Shown: positions 12,208 to 22,426 of the stretch, one piece after another
Numbering within the stretch: position 1 is the first letter of the stretch
How the letters are laid out: every line of letters begins with the position of its first letter
Assembly (NCBI GenBank): GCA_003956705.1
Contig: QZCP01000035.1
Coordinates: 248,001 to 312,000, forward strand
DNA: 64,000 bases
Direction of reading: 5' to 3'
Origin: Brevipalpus yothersi
Taxonomy: Eukaryota > Arthropoda > Arachnida > Trombidiformes > Tenuipalpidae
The notes under the pieces: generated by a model
What the model saw: the letters and a program-made list of their open reading frames with translations, nothing else
What the model was told of the DNA's origin: nothing
Database searches by the model: none
Position numbers and translations under genes: made by a program

Positions 12208-14436
12208 ATGAGTTCTATTCTGGGAGAATTTGAGACAAATCCCTTGCTACTTGAAGAACGAGTGAAAACTTCATTCGATGTGGAAAAATTGACATTCTAT
12301 CTCGAAGGTGATCGTGATAAAACTTTGAGAAGAAGAGAATTAGGTGAGTAAATTGTCGACAAGTTTGTGTTTCAAGTTGAATTCTTCTCTACGCCTGCAA
12401 GTAACTTTTCTAAACTACAACTCTTTAAACAGAGAAAAAGTTTTATGAAGATGAATTTCCATCTGATTTGATCAAATTACCAACGGACTATCTAAGTCAT
12501 GAGCAAATCTACGAAGAAGCTCTCATCAAAGCATCTCGAATGTATTTCGAGGCTTTTGAACTGGATGATCCACGAGAAGTGTTAGCAATCGCTGAAGCTT
12601 ACAATCATGAAGCCACACCATTGCTACTTCATTTCGTCATGTTTATTCCCGCTTTGATGGGCCATTGTCGAGATGAACAGCAAGCCAAGTGGTTACCGGA
12701 TGCAATTGAATTGAAAATTGTGGGAACTTATGCTCAAACGGAACTCGGACATGGCTCATACTTGAAAGGTCTTCAAACTCGTGCCGATTATGATCAAAAA
12801 CGACAAGTATTCACCTTGAACACTCCGACCCTTGAATCAATTAAGTGGTGGCCTGGTGGTCTTGGAAAAACAGCCAACTTTGCCATTGTTTTGGCCCAAC
12901 TTCACCATGAGGGAATACATCGAGGTCTTCATCCGTTCATCGTTCAAATTCGAGATCTTGAAACTCATCATCCACTGCCTGGCATTGAGGTTGGTGAGAT
13001 TGGCCCTAAAATGGGACTCAAAGCTGCAGACAACGGTTATCTTCGGTTAACAAATGTGGTGATTCCGAGAACTCATATGTTGATGAAAAATGCGACAATC
13101 GATGAGGATGGTAACTATCAAGCCACCCAGGAAACATCAAAACTGAATCTCGGAACTATGCTTTTCGTCCGCGTAATTGTGATCGATATGATTTCTTACA
13201 ATGTTTCCAAAGCGGCAACCATAGCCACACGATATTCGGCAATCAGATGTCAAGGACCAAATCCTGATGCTGTTGAATCGCAGCCAAATACTCGAGAGAT
13301 GAAAGTTCTCGATTATTCTGCTCAAATGTACAAACTATTGCCAGCCATTGCTCTCGGTCAAGGTTTTAAGGCAGTATTCGTATCACTTATGACATCATTC
13401 AAAAATACAACCGAAAGTGTATCAAAAAGGGCTGATTTCGAAATGATTCCGATGCTACATGCAATGTCTTCTGGATTGAAAGCTCTCACAACTGAACTTG
13501 CATCAGCAGCAATTGAAGTATGTCGTATGGCTTGTGGAGGTCAAGGTTTTCTACTTGCATCAGGCTTACCACGAATATTTGCAAATACGGTAGCTGCATG
13601 CACATATGAGGGTGAAAATACGATTCTCTATCTGCAGACAGCAAAATACTTGTACAAATTATTGACCGAACGGCGAGATCAGCATGCATCACTTGATGAG
13701 GAGGCTGCATCTTCCGTTGGATACTTACTTGCTCAACAAAGTCCATCCATCGGTGATATAATATCGGAAAAATCGCAAAAATTCGATTGTCATTCATTAT
13801 GTCGCCTGTTTATGGCCGCTGCTTATTATCGTGTCCATCGTTCGGTGGCAAAGGTTCAGGAAAGAATGAGAGAGGAAGGCTTCAGTTTTGAAAAAGCATG
13901 GATAAGATCTCAAATTGAACTCATCAAAGGAGCTAAAAGTCATCTCATATTCTACTTTCTTACCAAATATCATGAATGGACACTGAGAGCCGAAACTTAT
14001 GATGCGAAAGTTTTCCAAGTGATCAGTAAATTATGTCAATTTTATCTTCTACATTTGATCCGTGAAAATGAGGGCAACTTCTTGGCCGTTGGAGTTCCGT
14101 TGAACTATACTGAGAATGCAGCCTCTCTCATGGAAAAATTCATGTATCAGTTACGGCCTGATCTCGTTCCACTTGTAGATGCATTTGATATACATGATAT
14201 GGTTCTAATGTCTGCGATTGGTAAGTTTGAACAACTTTGCCCATTGAAAAGAATTTATTTCCAGAAAAATTTCTAAATTTCTGAATTCCTTCCCCCCCAA
14301 ACGAAATCTAGGCTGTAAAGATGGTAATGCGTATCAGAGATTGTTTAATTTGGCTCGTAAATCACCCATGAATCAGGTTGATCCGAATCCTGCTTTTATA
14401 CAGCACATAAAAACTCTGACAAAATCTAAGCTCTAA
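12208..14436 (+). CDS. ACOX1: Peroxisomal acyl-CoA oxidase
   Basis: Three exons: 12208-12343, 12433-14220 and 14312-14436, giving about 682 residues (typical about 660). It catalyses the first, FAD-dependent, H2O2-producing step of peroxisomal beta-oxidation. Visible family marks include the FAD/substrate segment GTYAQTELGHGSYLKGLQT, the middle domain WWPGGLGKTANFAIV, GPKMGLKAADNGYLR, and the C-terminal catalytic glutamate motif TYEGENT. The last exon ends in Ser-Lys-Leu-stop, a perfect PTS1 peroxisome import signal. This tripeptide appears only if the last intron (GTAAGT at 14221, CTAG ending 14311) is removed, and otherwise the frame runs to a spurious stop at 14276. Assignment to ACOX1 rather than ACOX3 rests on overall resemblance. 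An AATAAA lies near 14608. Confidence 0.94.
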
Positions 14437-14815
14437 TTGAGCCCTCTGTTCTGTTATAATTATTGTAGAAATAATTTCTCCATTTTATTATTTGAAATAT
14501 TTTCTAATTCAAGAGTCATAAATTCATCCAATTAATTCTTTTTTACAAGAAACGAGTTTTCATTCATACCAAAGATGATGAACAGATAAATTTGACTCTT
14601 CTTAAACAATAAAATGCTCTACAATCGAAAAAATAATACATAATAAATTCAACTACAGAATTGTAGATTTATGAGTACTCAAACGGCTTAATCACGGGCT
14701 TGTGTTAACCTTATGATGTTTCACTCAAGAAATGAAAATTTCAGCTCTCATGGAAAGTATTATGCAGTATAGTTTGTGCGACGAGATTAATCTGCGGTTC
14801 AATCAAATTGTGGGA

Positions 14816-15779
14816 TCATGTGCGATATGGTCGTAACCACATTGGCCAGAAGAAGTAAGGATCATAGTAAGGATCAAATTGGCCATAAAGTTCTGCATTC
14901 ATTTCAAACCAAAGTAGGAAGTGTAGATACCATGGCGGTAAGAATGGATAATAGTGATAGAAACCATGAGGATCCAGGAAGTAATGCTTGTAATATTTTG
15001 ATCGATATTTAGAATTTCGAAAAGGAGTTTTGTATACACGACTTGATCCATACTCATGATCAAACGGACCTTTATAGGTAAGGAAGACATTAAGATCGAT
15101 TTTGATGGTTGATCAGATCATGAAAAGGGATAAAAAAAGAGTAATTCTTACCTCTGAATGGTTTTCTCATACCGTAATATGGCTTGTGTTTAATTTTTTG
15201 ACGATATTTTTTGTAGCTACTCAATTCCGGAGGCTTCGAAGACTCTTTTATCCAAGGATCTTTGAAATATCCGTGAGGAGTTCGGAATTTTTTGTTCTTC
15301 GATTTCGGATTCTCCAATAAATCTTCAAAAAGTTCTAATGGAGGAGGACGTGGTCTATAATCACTCGAGGGTGATTTGAATTTTTTTCCACTTTCGAACG
15401 GCTTGTAGGAAATTTTGAAATTATCTTTCATGGGCAAAGAAGATGAGGATGGAAACCAGTCCTTTGCATCCATCTTATCTCGATATGGATTACCTTTTCT
15501 AGAAGGTAAGCCCATCGGTAGACTATCGAACTTGCTTCCTGGAGAGGATGGAGAATAGGTGGAAGATTTTTTCGTTTCGATAGGTTTCACATTGCTTCCA
15601 AGAGTGGTGTAACGTTTTGATGAGAGAATATTGTTTAATTTAGTTGATACTTGGGAAGATGGATACTCAGATTCCTTGAAATCCACTGTCGAGTTTTTTG
15701 CACTGACATTCTTCTTCCTCTGACAGTTAATGGTGGAGCACAAGGAAAGGAATAACACACAAGAGATGAAAAAATTCAT
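14816..15779 (-). CDS. Secreted Tyr/Pro/Lys-rich protein, unrecognised
   Basis: Two exons on the minus strand, 15779-15152 and 15069-14816 (82 bp intron), about 293 residues. Residues 1-19 form a clear signal peptide (hydrophobic core FFISCVLFLSLCSTINC). The middle is Ser/Pro/Lys-rich and hydrophilic, with RPRPPPLELFEDLLENP. The last 85 residues, all from exon 2, are strongly enriched in Tyr, Phe, Trp, His and Pro, for example HYYPFLPPWYLHFLLWF and YDPYYDPYFFWP. There are almost no cysteines after the signal. The intron junction keeps frame exactly (G split as g|gt). I do not recognise a family. Composition suits an extracellular structural, cuticle, eggshell or silk-like protein, which is inference only. 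It points toward ACOX, tail to tail. Confidence 0.8.
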
Positions 15780-16768
15780 GGCTGATACACATCAAAGTTG
15801 ATCAAACTTCACATTGCGATCAACAAGATCTAACTAATTGAACAAATCAAACTAAAGGTACATTCTCCTATTTATTTTCATTTTATCTTGTGAGTGAGAC
15901 ATTGCTTTCGAAATCATCATCGATAGGCTAGAAGTTTTTGTAAGGTTCCATGATACGGCTGACTATTTTGGTGCTTGATTCTCAAAAATTCAAGTTGACA
16001 CCGATTGTTAGCCACTTGACAATTAAACAAACAATACACTCGCAACTCTTTCATAATTGATCAACATCAGTATCGATTGACACTGAACAGATGCAATGCA
16101 CTCCATTTGGTGTCGAAAAAAAGGTTAATCGTGAGAAAGAATTCTATGCCTCGTTCTTCGTTAGCGAGATGAAGTGCTATTATAGATTCATGAGCTTATA
16201 TGGAATATCATTCATTTGCATTCCTATTTAGTTGTCCGGATGATGAATCTCTCATCACCATTGGAATCAAAACCATAAGAGGATCAAGCGTTACTCAAAA
16301 ATTTTGATACTGCCATTCAATATTGAAACGAATAAAATTGTAATTTTAATGATTAATGTTGGAACCCCATTAGTAACCCCTTGGCCCTTGGTTGGAAAAA
16401 AACACTAGTGTAGATATTCTCTTTAAGAAAAGCCACTTTCTGAACGAACTTTCTTTCATGAAAAAAGTTTTTGATCAACAAATTTATGCTTAGGAGAATC
16501 AATTTTTCTAATCAATTCGTTCATTTCATTTTCAAGTTTCAAAGTTAGACTTTTAGAACATTCTTCAGTATTAGATTGTTCTCATGAGAAATTCTCTTCG
16601 GATTCATCGAATTTAACACAAAATATAAATCAAATGGAAGAGACTCATCACGATTCAGTGTCTGATTCGTTTGAATACTGAATATTTTTGAACATTTTGA
16701 GTATCAAAATTTAGGATACTGAATTAGAAAATAAAACTACTAGATGAATTTTATTGCAACAGAAAAAA
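15780..16768. other. Spacer between the secreted protein gene and SIRT4
   Basis: About 1 kb of AT-rich DNA with no supported gene. It holds the promoter side of the minus-strand secreted protein gene (left) and the 3' end of SIRT4 (right). A reverse-strand AATAAA lies about 15-20 bp past the SIRT4 stop. Confidence 0.6.
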
Positions 16769-17773
16769 TTAATTCAAATTTGAAGCATAACGTTCTTTAG
16801 ATAGATCAATTAATGGTAACAATTCGCCAACTCTACGTCGGATTGAAATAACTCCAGGCAACTTATCAGCTCTTGAGGGTCCAATATTGATGATCATGAT
16901 TGGAATATTTTTTTCAGTAGCAGTGAGAGCGAATCGATACCCAGAATAAACGTAGAGTGATGAGCCAATAACAAGTAATGAGTCACTTTCATCAAGTTGC
17001 CGATAAACAAATTCAACTCTTTTAGATGGTACATTATCTCCGAAAAAAATTATGTCAGGTTTCAAAATTCCACTACACTTGGGACATGATGGGACCTTAA
17101 AATTTTGGACCAGTTCTGGACTCAAATCAATGTCTCCGTCAGGACGAATTGTTCGAAGAGTATCAAGAGTTTCCATATCACACAGTTGAGGATTCAGCTT
17201 GTCAAGAACTCGTTGAAATTCAAATCTATCAATTGAGTAATCACAACTTCCATTACGTACATTTAAACACTTCACAATGAATCCGGAGCCATGTAATTCA
17301 GTCACTTTCGATGAGCCTGCTTTCTGGTGAAGACGATCAACATTCTGGGTGACAATCCATTGAATTTTATCACCTCGATGTTCCCAATCAGCCAGTATTG
17401 TATGAGCTATATTCGGTTTAATGGCAGCAAATTGTTCAAAGCCTACATAATTACGAGCCCAATATCGCCTCCTCAAAGCTTCAGATTGCACAAACTCATG
17501 GTATTGTGTAGGCTTATGATTAGATCGAGCATATAAACCAACCTCTTCCGATCGATAATCAGGTACACCACTTTCGGTAGATATTCCAGCTCCAGTTAGT
17601 ACCAAAATTTTTCGATGTTTGATCAAAAATTCTTGAGCCACCGAAACATCATCTGTGGTCACCGAATCATGTTTAGGCACAAATTGGTCCCGAATTGAGG
17701 TAAATGTTCTCACCGGTAAGCCTACACGACCGATGCATGATATAAAATTTCGACAAGAAATACACAAGATCAT
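16769..17773 (-). CDS. SIRT4: Mitochondrial sirtuin 4
   Basis: A single-exon frame of 334 residues (human SIRT4 is 314). I start at the ATG at 17773; the upstream codon in the longer open frame is TTG. The N-terminus is basic with few acids, as in a mitochondrial leader. The Rossmann NAD site reads LTGAGISTESGVPDYRS, then QNVDRLH, and the catalytic His in ELHGSG. FFGDNVPS and VIGSSLYVYSGYRF complete the fold. SIRT4 is an NAD-dependent lysine deacylase/lipoamidase and ADP-ribosyl transferase acting on mitochondrial metabolic enzymes. One oddity is the zinc module: the second pair is CPKC as usual, but the first pair is spaced C-x7-C (KCLNVRNGSC) instead of C-x2-C, a five-residue insertion. The gene is intronless while many neighbours are spliced, and it diverges from MOGS. 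Confidence 0.95.
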   Translation of the reverse strand: MILCISCRNFISCIGRVGLPVRTFTSIRDQFVPKHDSVTTDDVSVAQEFLIKHRKILVLTGAGISTESGVPDYRSEEVGLYARSNHKPTQYHEFVQSEALRRRYWARNYVGFEQFAAIKPNIAHTILADWEHRGDKIQWIVTQNVDRLHQKAGSSKVTELHGSGFIVKCLNVRNGSCDYSIDRFEFQRVLDKLNPQLCDMETLDTLRTIRPDGDIDLSPELVQNFKVPSCPKCSGILKPDIIFFGDNVPSKRVEFVYRQLDESDSLLVIGSSLYVYSGYRFALTATEKNIPIMIINIGPSRADKLPGVISIRRRVGELLPLIDLSKERYASNLN

Positions 17774-18028
17774 CAAGAACGATCTGATTAATCGAACAGA
17801 GACTTAACCGAAGATGCACTCAAAATTTCAAGTACAAAAATAAAATGTTTGGTTTTGTTGTGTTTATGTATGGGAAAGGCGCTCATGTCGCTTCTCCATT
17901 CAGCATACAAAATGAAATTCTTCGATTCAGAACTTTATCATGAAATCACAAACTCTCGAAAAGTGGAGATTGTTTGAACTTTTCAAAATGATTTTGATGA
18001 AAACTTTATGATTGAAAAAAATTCTTTT

Positions 18029-18151
18029 GCTTTCGCACAAAGCTGGCCGGAGAGGCCCCGAATGTAGCTTTACCTTAACCGGTGGGGTTGCATGAGGAAT
18101 GGGGTTAGTACATTGGATGGAGACCTTTAGGTTGTCCGCCCGGTGGAAAGC
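18029..18151 (+). pseudogene. 5S-rRNA-like element, divergent
   Basis: The segment GGTTAGTACATTGGATGG plus AGACC (about 18094-18116) closely matches the 3' half of eukaryotic 5S rRNA, the region that includes the internal-promoter C box. The ends at 18029-18034 and 18146-18151 (GCTTTC/GAAAGC) pair like 5S helix I, and the span of 123 nt fits the 5S length (about 120). A T run follows (18155 on), as for Pol III termination. The 5' half does not match 5S. It is GC-rich for this region and lies in the divergent SIRT4/MOGS spacer. It could be a decayed 5S gene, the head of a 5S-derived SINE, or an unrelated element with a chance match. Confidence 0.4.
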
Positions 18152-18350
18152 TTTCATTTTTAGCTTTACTGTTTTCAAAACACTGTTTTGCCATGTGGAT
18201 AGTGATGTCAGTTTGTTTTGAATTGATCATCATTATGTTTAAATTGACTTCTTGGGGAGAATAATGAATTACAATGTTTTGAATTTTGTGGCTGTGATTT
18301 CTTATTGATTAGGTTTGCTTTGTGATCATTGAGATCATTATTCGAATGTG

Positions 18351-20780
18351 ATGTCCGGTAAGGTTGAGAGGAGAAGAAAAGGTAAAGGTTCTGACAACGA
18401 ACAATCATCGTCATCATCGGTAAGGGATGTCAAAGAAAGATTCAAGAGGAAAGCAAAATATGAGAAAGAGGAAAAAGTCAACTCAAATTTCACCACATAT
18501 GGACTGGTGTTAGTGTCAATTAGTCTTCTATTTGTATGTTTATATTTTTATCCTCGCAATTCTGGTTCTTCATTATCGACAAAAAGTGGTCTGAGATTAC
18601 CACCGCGATGGGGTACTTTTCGCAGTGGACATTATTTTGGAATCAAAAAGAATGTGCCATCATCTGTTGTGGCTGGGCTTATGTGGTTCAAGAACACAAT
18701 CGAAGGCAATACAGTACCAATAAGGCATTGGTGTAATCAATTTGACAATCTTCCCAGCTATTCGTGGACAAAACATGATTTCGATACTTTTGGTGTCCAA
18801 GAAATTGTAGATAAAAATTTTTCACTAACCACCAAAGTGTTATTTCTTGATCATGGATGGATGAGCAAGATTAGTCTTCGACCGAACAAGTCAAGTTCTA
18901 CCGGAGATGTACTGGAGAAGCCAGTTTCACTTATTTTCTATCTCGCAAGAGAAAGTGATTCTGACGAAATTTATCTTGTTTCATCACGTAAATCATTGCA
19001 AAAGATTGGCAGTAGAATTGAATTAGGAGGAACAGTGTCTGGTGGCACAAAATTTTCGTCGTTCATCCAAATTCTGGGAAAACCTAAAGATACTGTGATG
19101 TATGTTCATGATCTCTCAACTTACGTTGAACCACCTCTTGTTCATCTCAAAGAAGCTGTCCTCACAAATATTCATCTTATTCGATCCCGTGATACATCGC
19201 CTAACGCTGAGCCTTACATAGTTTTCAAAGACAATCGTGCCGATAAACCATCTTCTCCTAACTTTGTTGCAATCCAAATTTTAGCGAGAAAATCTCTTGA
19301 TGTTGCCTTCTATCTTACCGAAAAGCCTGAGACAACTGATGGAGATAGTTTAATCAATCAATTTGATGCCTTCATCAACGAGAGAAGTTTACATTTTGAT
19401 GATCAATTCGATTCAGTGCTAAAATCATTGGCTAGTAAGTACGACCAGGATCAAGTTAACTTTGCGAAAGCCGCTTTGAGTAACATGCTTGGTAGTGTTG
19501 GATACTTCCATGGCTATTCTCTCGTAAGAAGTGATAAAACCAAAGAACCTATGCCTTATGGTCCTCTAGAACTTGTCACTGCTGTGCCTTCACGCTCATT
19601 CTTTCCTCGTGGATTTCTTTGGGATGAAGGCTTTCATAACTTGTTGCTCAGTCTTTTTAAACCTGAATTAAGTCAAATAATTTTAAGCAATTGGTTGAAT
19701 TTAATGAACTCTGATGGCTGGATTCCTCGTGAAGTTATCCTTGGAAGCGAAGCATTAGCAAGAGTTCCCACCGAATTTATTGTTCAAGATGTCACAAACG
19801 GTAACCCACCGACCCTACTTTTATCCCTGGATTCATTGATGGAACGAAAGCTTCTGAACAAAACTTATCTTGAATCGATCTTCCCAAAATTGGATCTATG
19901 GTTCGGTTGGTTCAATAGAACTCAGACTGGACCACGAAAAGGGACTTACCGGTGGCATGGACGTAATCCAAACGTTCTCAATGAATTAAATCCGAAAACT
20001 CTCATGTCAGGCTTGGATGATTATCCTCGAGCCTCTCATCCAACTGATGATGAAATTCATCTCGATTTACGTTGCTGGATGGCTTTTGCATCTCGAATCA
20101 TGCACAAGATTGCGTCTTTTATCGACCATCCATCAGCAGCCAGATATTCCATCAGTTATGATTACCTCAGCGACAATGCACTTCTAGATCAACTGCACTG
20201 GTCAGAACAAAATCAAATGTACTGTGACTTCGGATTCCACTCCAACAATGTGAAACTGGTGAAAAAACCTGAAACTGAAATCACCGAGCGTAAAGTTCTA
20301 GAAAAGCCCACCTATCAGTGTGTTCCAGAGCTAGGTTACGTTAGCTTGTTTCCAATGATGATGGAGATTTTGGAGCCAACCAATCCTAGGCTGGGTAAAA
20401 TATTGTCTGTACTGGAGGATTCAGAGCTTTTATGGTCACCTTATGGGATCAGATCATTGTCCAAAAAGAGTAATTATTACCGAAAATATAATACTGCCGT
20501 CGATCCTCCATACTGGAGAGGACCCATCTGGATTCCAATGAACTTCCTCATCCTCCGATCTTTGAAGCACTATTCATCTATAAGCGGACCCTATCAACAG
20601 AGAGCTCGAACTTTGCATGATAAACTCAGAGAAAATCTTGTGGCTAACATTTTCGATTCGTATAAAACATCCGGCTATTTATGGGAACAATATGACGATA
20701 TGATCGGCAAAGGCAAGGGATCTCATCCTTTCACTGGTTGGACAGCTCTCGTCGTTGTGATAATGGCAGAAAAATACTAA
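18351..20780 (+). CDS. MOGS: Mannosyl-oligosaccharide glucosidase (glucosidase I, GH63)
   Basis: One uninterrupted exon of 809 residues (human MOGS is 837). I start at ATG 18351. A basic Ser/Lys cytosolic tail is followed by one membrane span (about residues 50-67, YGLVLVSISLLFVCLYFY), giving a type II ER membrane protein with a lumenal catalytic domain. GH63 landmarks are WGTFRSGHYFGIK, the catalytic-site segment FPRGFLWDEGFHNLLL, MSGLDDYPRASHP, YWRGPIWIPMNFLIL and the C-terminal YLWEQYDD...KGSHPFTGW with the catalytic-base glutamate. It removes the outermost glucose from Glc3Man9GlcNAc2 right after transfer to nascent glycoproteins. All motifs are intact. Intronless structure for a gene this size stands out, although SIRT4 and FUZ nearby are also intronless, so retroposition is not implied. 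Confidence 0.96.
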   Translation: MSGKVERRRKGKGSDNEQSSSSSVRDVKERFKRKAKYEKEEKVNSNFTTYGLVLVSISLLFVCLYFYPRNSGSSLSTKSGLRLPPRWGTFRSGHYFGIKKNVPSSVVAGLMWFKNTIEGNTVPIRHWCNQFDNLPSYSWTKHDFDTFGVQEIVDKNFSLTTKVLFLDHGWMSKISLRPNKSSSTGDVLEKPVSLIFYLARESDSDEIYLVSSRKSLQKIGSRIELGGTVSGGTKFSSFIQILGKPKDTVMYVHDLSTYVEPPLVHLKEAVLTNIHLIRSRDTSPNAEPYIVFKDNRADKPSSPNFVAIQILARKSLDVAFYLTEKPETTDGDSLINQFDAFINERSLHFDDQFDSVLKSLASKYDQDQVNFAKAALSNMLGSVGYFHGYSLVRSDKTKEPMPYGPLELVTAVPSRSFFPRGFLWDEGFHNLLLSLFKPELSQIILSNWLNLMNSDGWIPREVILGSEALARVPTEFIVQDVTNGNPPTLLLSLDSLMERKLLNKTYLESIFPKLDLWFGWFNRTQTGPRKGTYRWHGRNPNVLNELNPKTLMSGLDDYPRASHPTDDEIHLDLRCWMAFASRIMHKIASFIDHPSAARYSISYDYLSDNALLDQLHWSEQNQMYCDFGFHSNNVKLVKKPETEITERKVLEKPTYQCVPELGYVSLFPMMMEILEPTNPRLGKILSVLEDSELLWSPYGIRSLSKKSNYYRKYNTAVDPPYWRGPIWIPMNFLILRSLKHYSSISGPYQQRARTLHDKLRENLVANIFDSYKTSGYLWEQYDDMIGKGKGSHPFTGWTALVVVIMAEKY

Positions 20781-21473
20781 GCTTAAGCATAAAAACGTAT
20801 CGTTTTTTATTGTTGTGTGAGCTTCGCCGTGCCAATTAACTACTTTGCAATCTGTTTACTATTCAACACTGTAGGCTAAATTGCTTCGATGAGATTGAAC
20901 TCATAATATATTTTTACACGATCTTACCAGCGATGGGGCTTTTCTCCAACTCTCAGAAATCAGAATTTGAGAAACTCTCCTGAGCCCTTCAAATGAATGC
21001 TTCGATCTATTCGGTATTTTTTCTTACTACACTGTACACTTGCCCCAATTGATAAGAGTTGAAGGATTCCTCTGATCGAGTCCTATTTCTCACACTAATT
21101 TATCATGGCTCATGTGCCTTCAGAATCTATTTATCGAATGTTTTCTAGCCGAAAATCCCTTCTCCTACCCAATTATAGGCGAGATTTATAAACAATTTTC
21201 TCCGAAAGTCATGTGAGATGCCCGGAAAATTATTCCCAGAACAGGGAGAGATTCCTTTACCTTTTAAGAGGCTGAGCCATGAATATTGATGTGTTGATGC
21301 CCTCCTTCATTTCATAATACATAATACATGAACTCTCACTTGAGGTTAGTAATTTTTGAAATTGTCTGTTAGATTTGAGGATCAAGATTTCCCAGGTCGA
21401 ATCGATGTTTACTGGATCACTTCTAAGAAAAGTTCTCGAGCACTGAGACCCTCGATAGTATTTGTAACTGAGA
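20781..21473. other. Spacer downstream of MOGS
   Basis: No supported gene. It contains the MOGS 3' UTR and, on the minus strand, possible downstream sequence of the small peptide candidate. A short tandem ATAATAC repeat sits near 21314-21330; similar copies appear near 5798 and 23816. Confidence 0.5.
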
Positions 21474-21913
21474 CTATCCTTTCCTCCTCCAGAATCTTCC
21501 TAAGTTTTTTAGAAAAATTTTAGACAACGATTCCTCAAAACAGTTTAAGCTTTTCTCACTTTCTTTCTTTCTATTTTTTCTTCCTCCCGCTTGATCCGAT
21601 TTTGATCCTTGGTGCATTTTTTTCTCCTCTAATCGATGAAATATTCGTTATTCCACCAGTAATTATGCTTCAAGTACATAATCAAAAACAAGCAAATCAA
21701 TGCAATCTTGGAACTTACTTTTGGCAATGGGCTTAGATGTCTTGGTTGTCCTCACTTTTTCTCCGACCTCTTTCTCTGGAACACTCAAGCTCTCAGTTGG
21801 TACGAGGAATTTCAATCAATGAAATACTCACTGGTTTGTGCACTAATGTGATCGAAAAGAAGGTATAGTAAAACCAACATCAAGATAATCACTCTTGTGA
21901 ACGATACCATCAT
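21474..21913 (-). CDS. Candidate small secreted basic peptide
   Basis: Three linked minus-strand exons can be read: 21913-21832, 21775-21719 and 21499-21474, giving 54 residues. Exon 1 encodes an almost perfect signal peptide (SFTRVIILMLVLLYLLFDHI, then SAQ as a likely cleavage site), ending at a GTGAGT donor. Exon 2 is open and Lys-rich (KEVGEKVRTTKTSKPIAK) and ends at GTAAGT. A third exon adds RRFWRRKG and stop. Splice sites and phases agree (1-1-1). The C-terminus is highly cationic, with dibasic sites and a final Gly that could be amidated, so a peptide-hormone or antimicrobial role is imaginable, but no family is recognised. The first exon pair is the firmest part. The third exon is uncertain and the real gene may continue elsewhere. 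Confidence 0.35.
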
Positions 21914-22426
21914 TTTATCACCTCTAATTGATGCAAAATTCAAATCAGCACAAATGTAGCGTTAGGTGTAGGCATATAAATTTCAGATGGTAATGAATCG
22001 AGCTGGTTAGATAAGATTCAATATCAGCAAAGATCAAATAGACTCATCTGATGAAAATATTAGGTAGTTTTTTTTTCAAACTCGGGGAATGCCATAAAAA
22101 AGATTAGACTTGAATCCAGATCTGCTACATGATTGGGCTATTTTTGATCAGGATTTAAAATTTGCAATAAAGTTTCACTGATATCGAGTCCTTATTGTTG
22201 GAACCTTCTCGCCTTTGAGTCACTTTATTTTTCACCTTACCTTCGATTAACTGGTGTAGAATTTAAGAAATGACCACAGTCATTGGATAGTATTTCTTTG
22301 TCAACGCTTCAAAATAGGATGGTCTACAATAAGTGATTTTATTGTTTTTCAACTATTAGTGATGTGAGGTTTTAAATAAATTCAAGCGATTTCTTAAATA
22401 TAGTTCTTCAAAAGCTGTTCCCATTA
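21914..22426. other. Spacer downstream of FUZ
   Basis: No supported gene. It holds the FUZ 3' UTR (minus strand) and the presumed promoter of the small peptide candidate. Confidence 0.5.

Noticed and set aside
14221..14276. ACOX ending at the stop at 14276
   Set aside because: The strong GTAAGT donor and the downstream exon that restores the conserved C-terminus and the SKL peroxisome signal show this is intron read-through.
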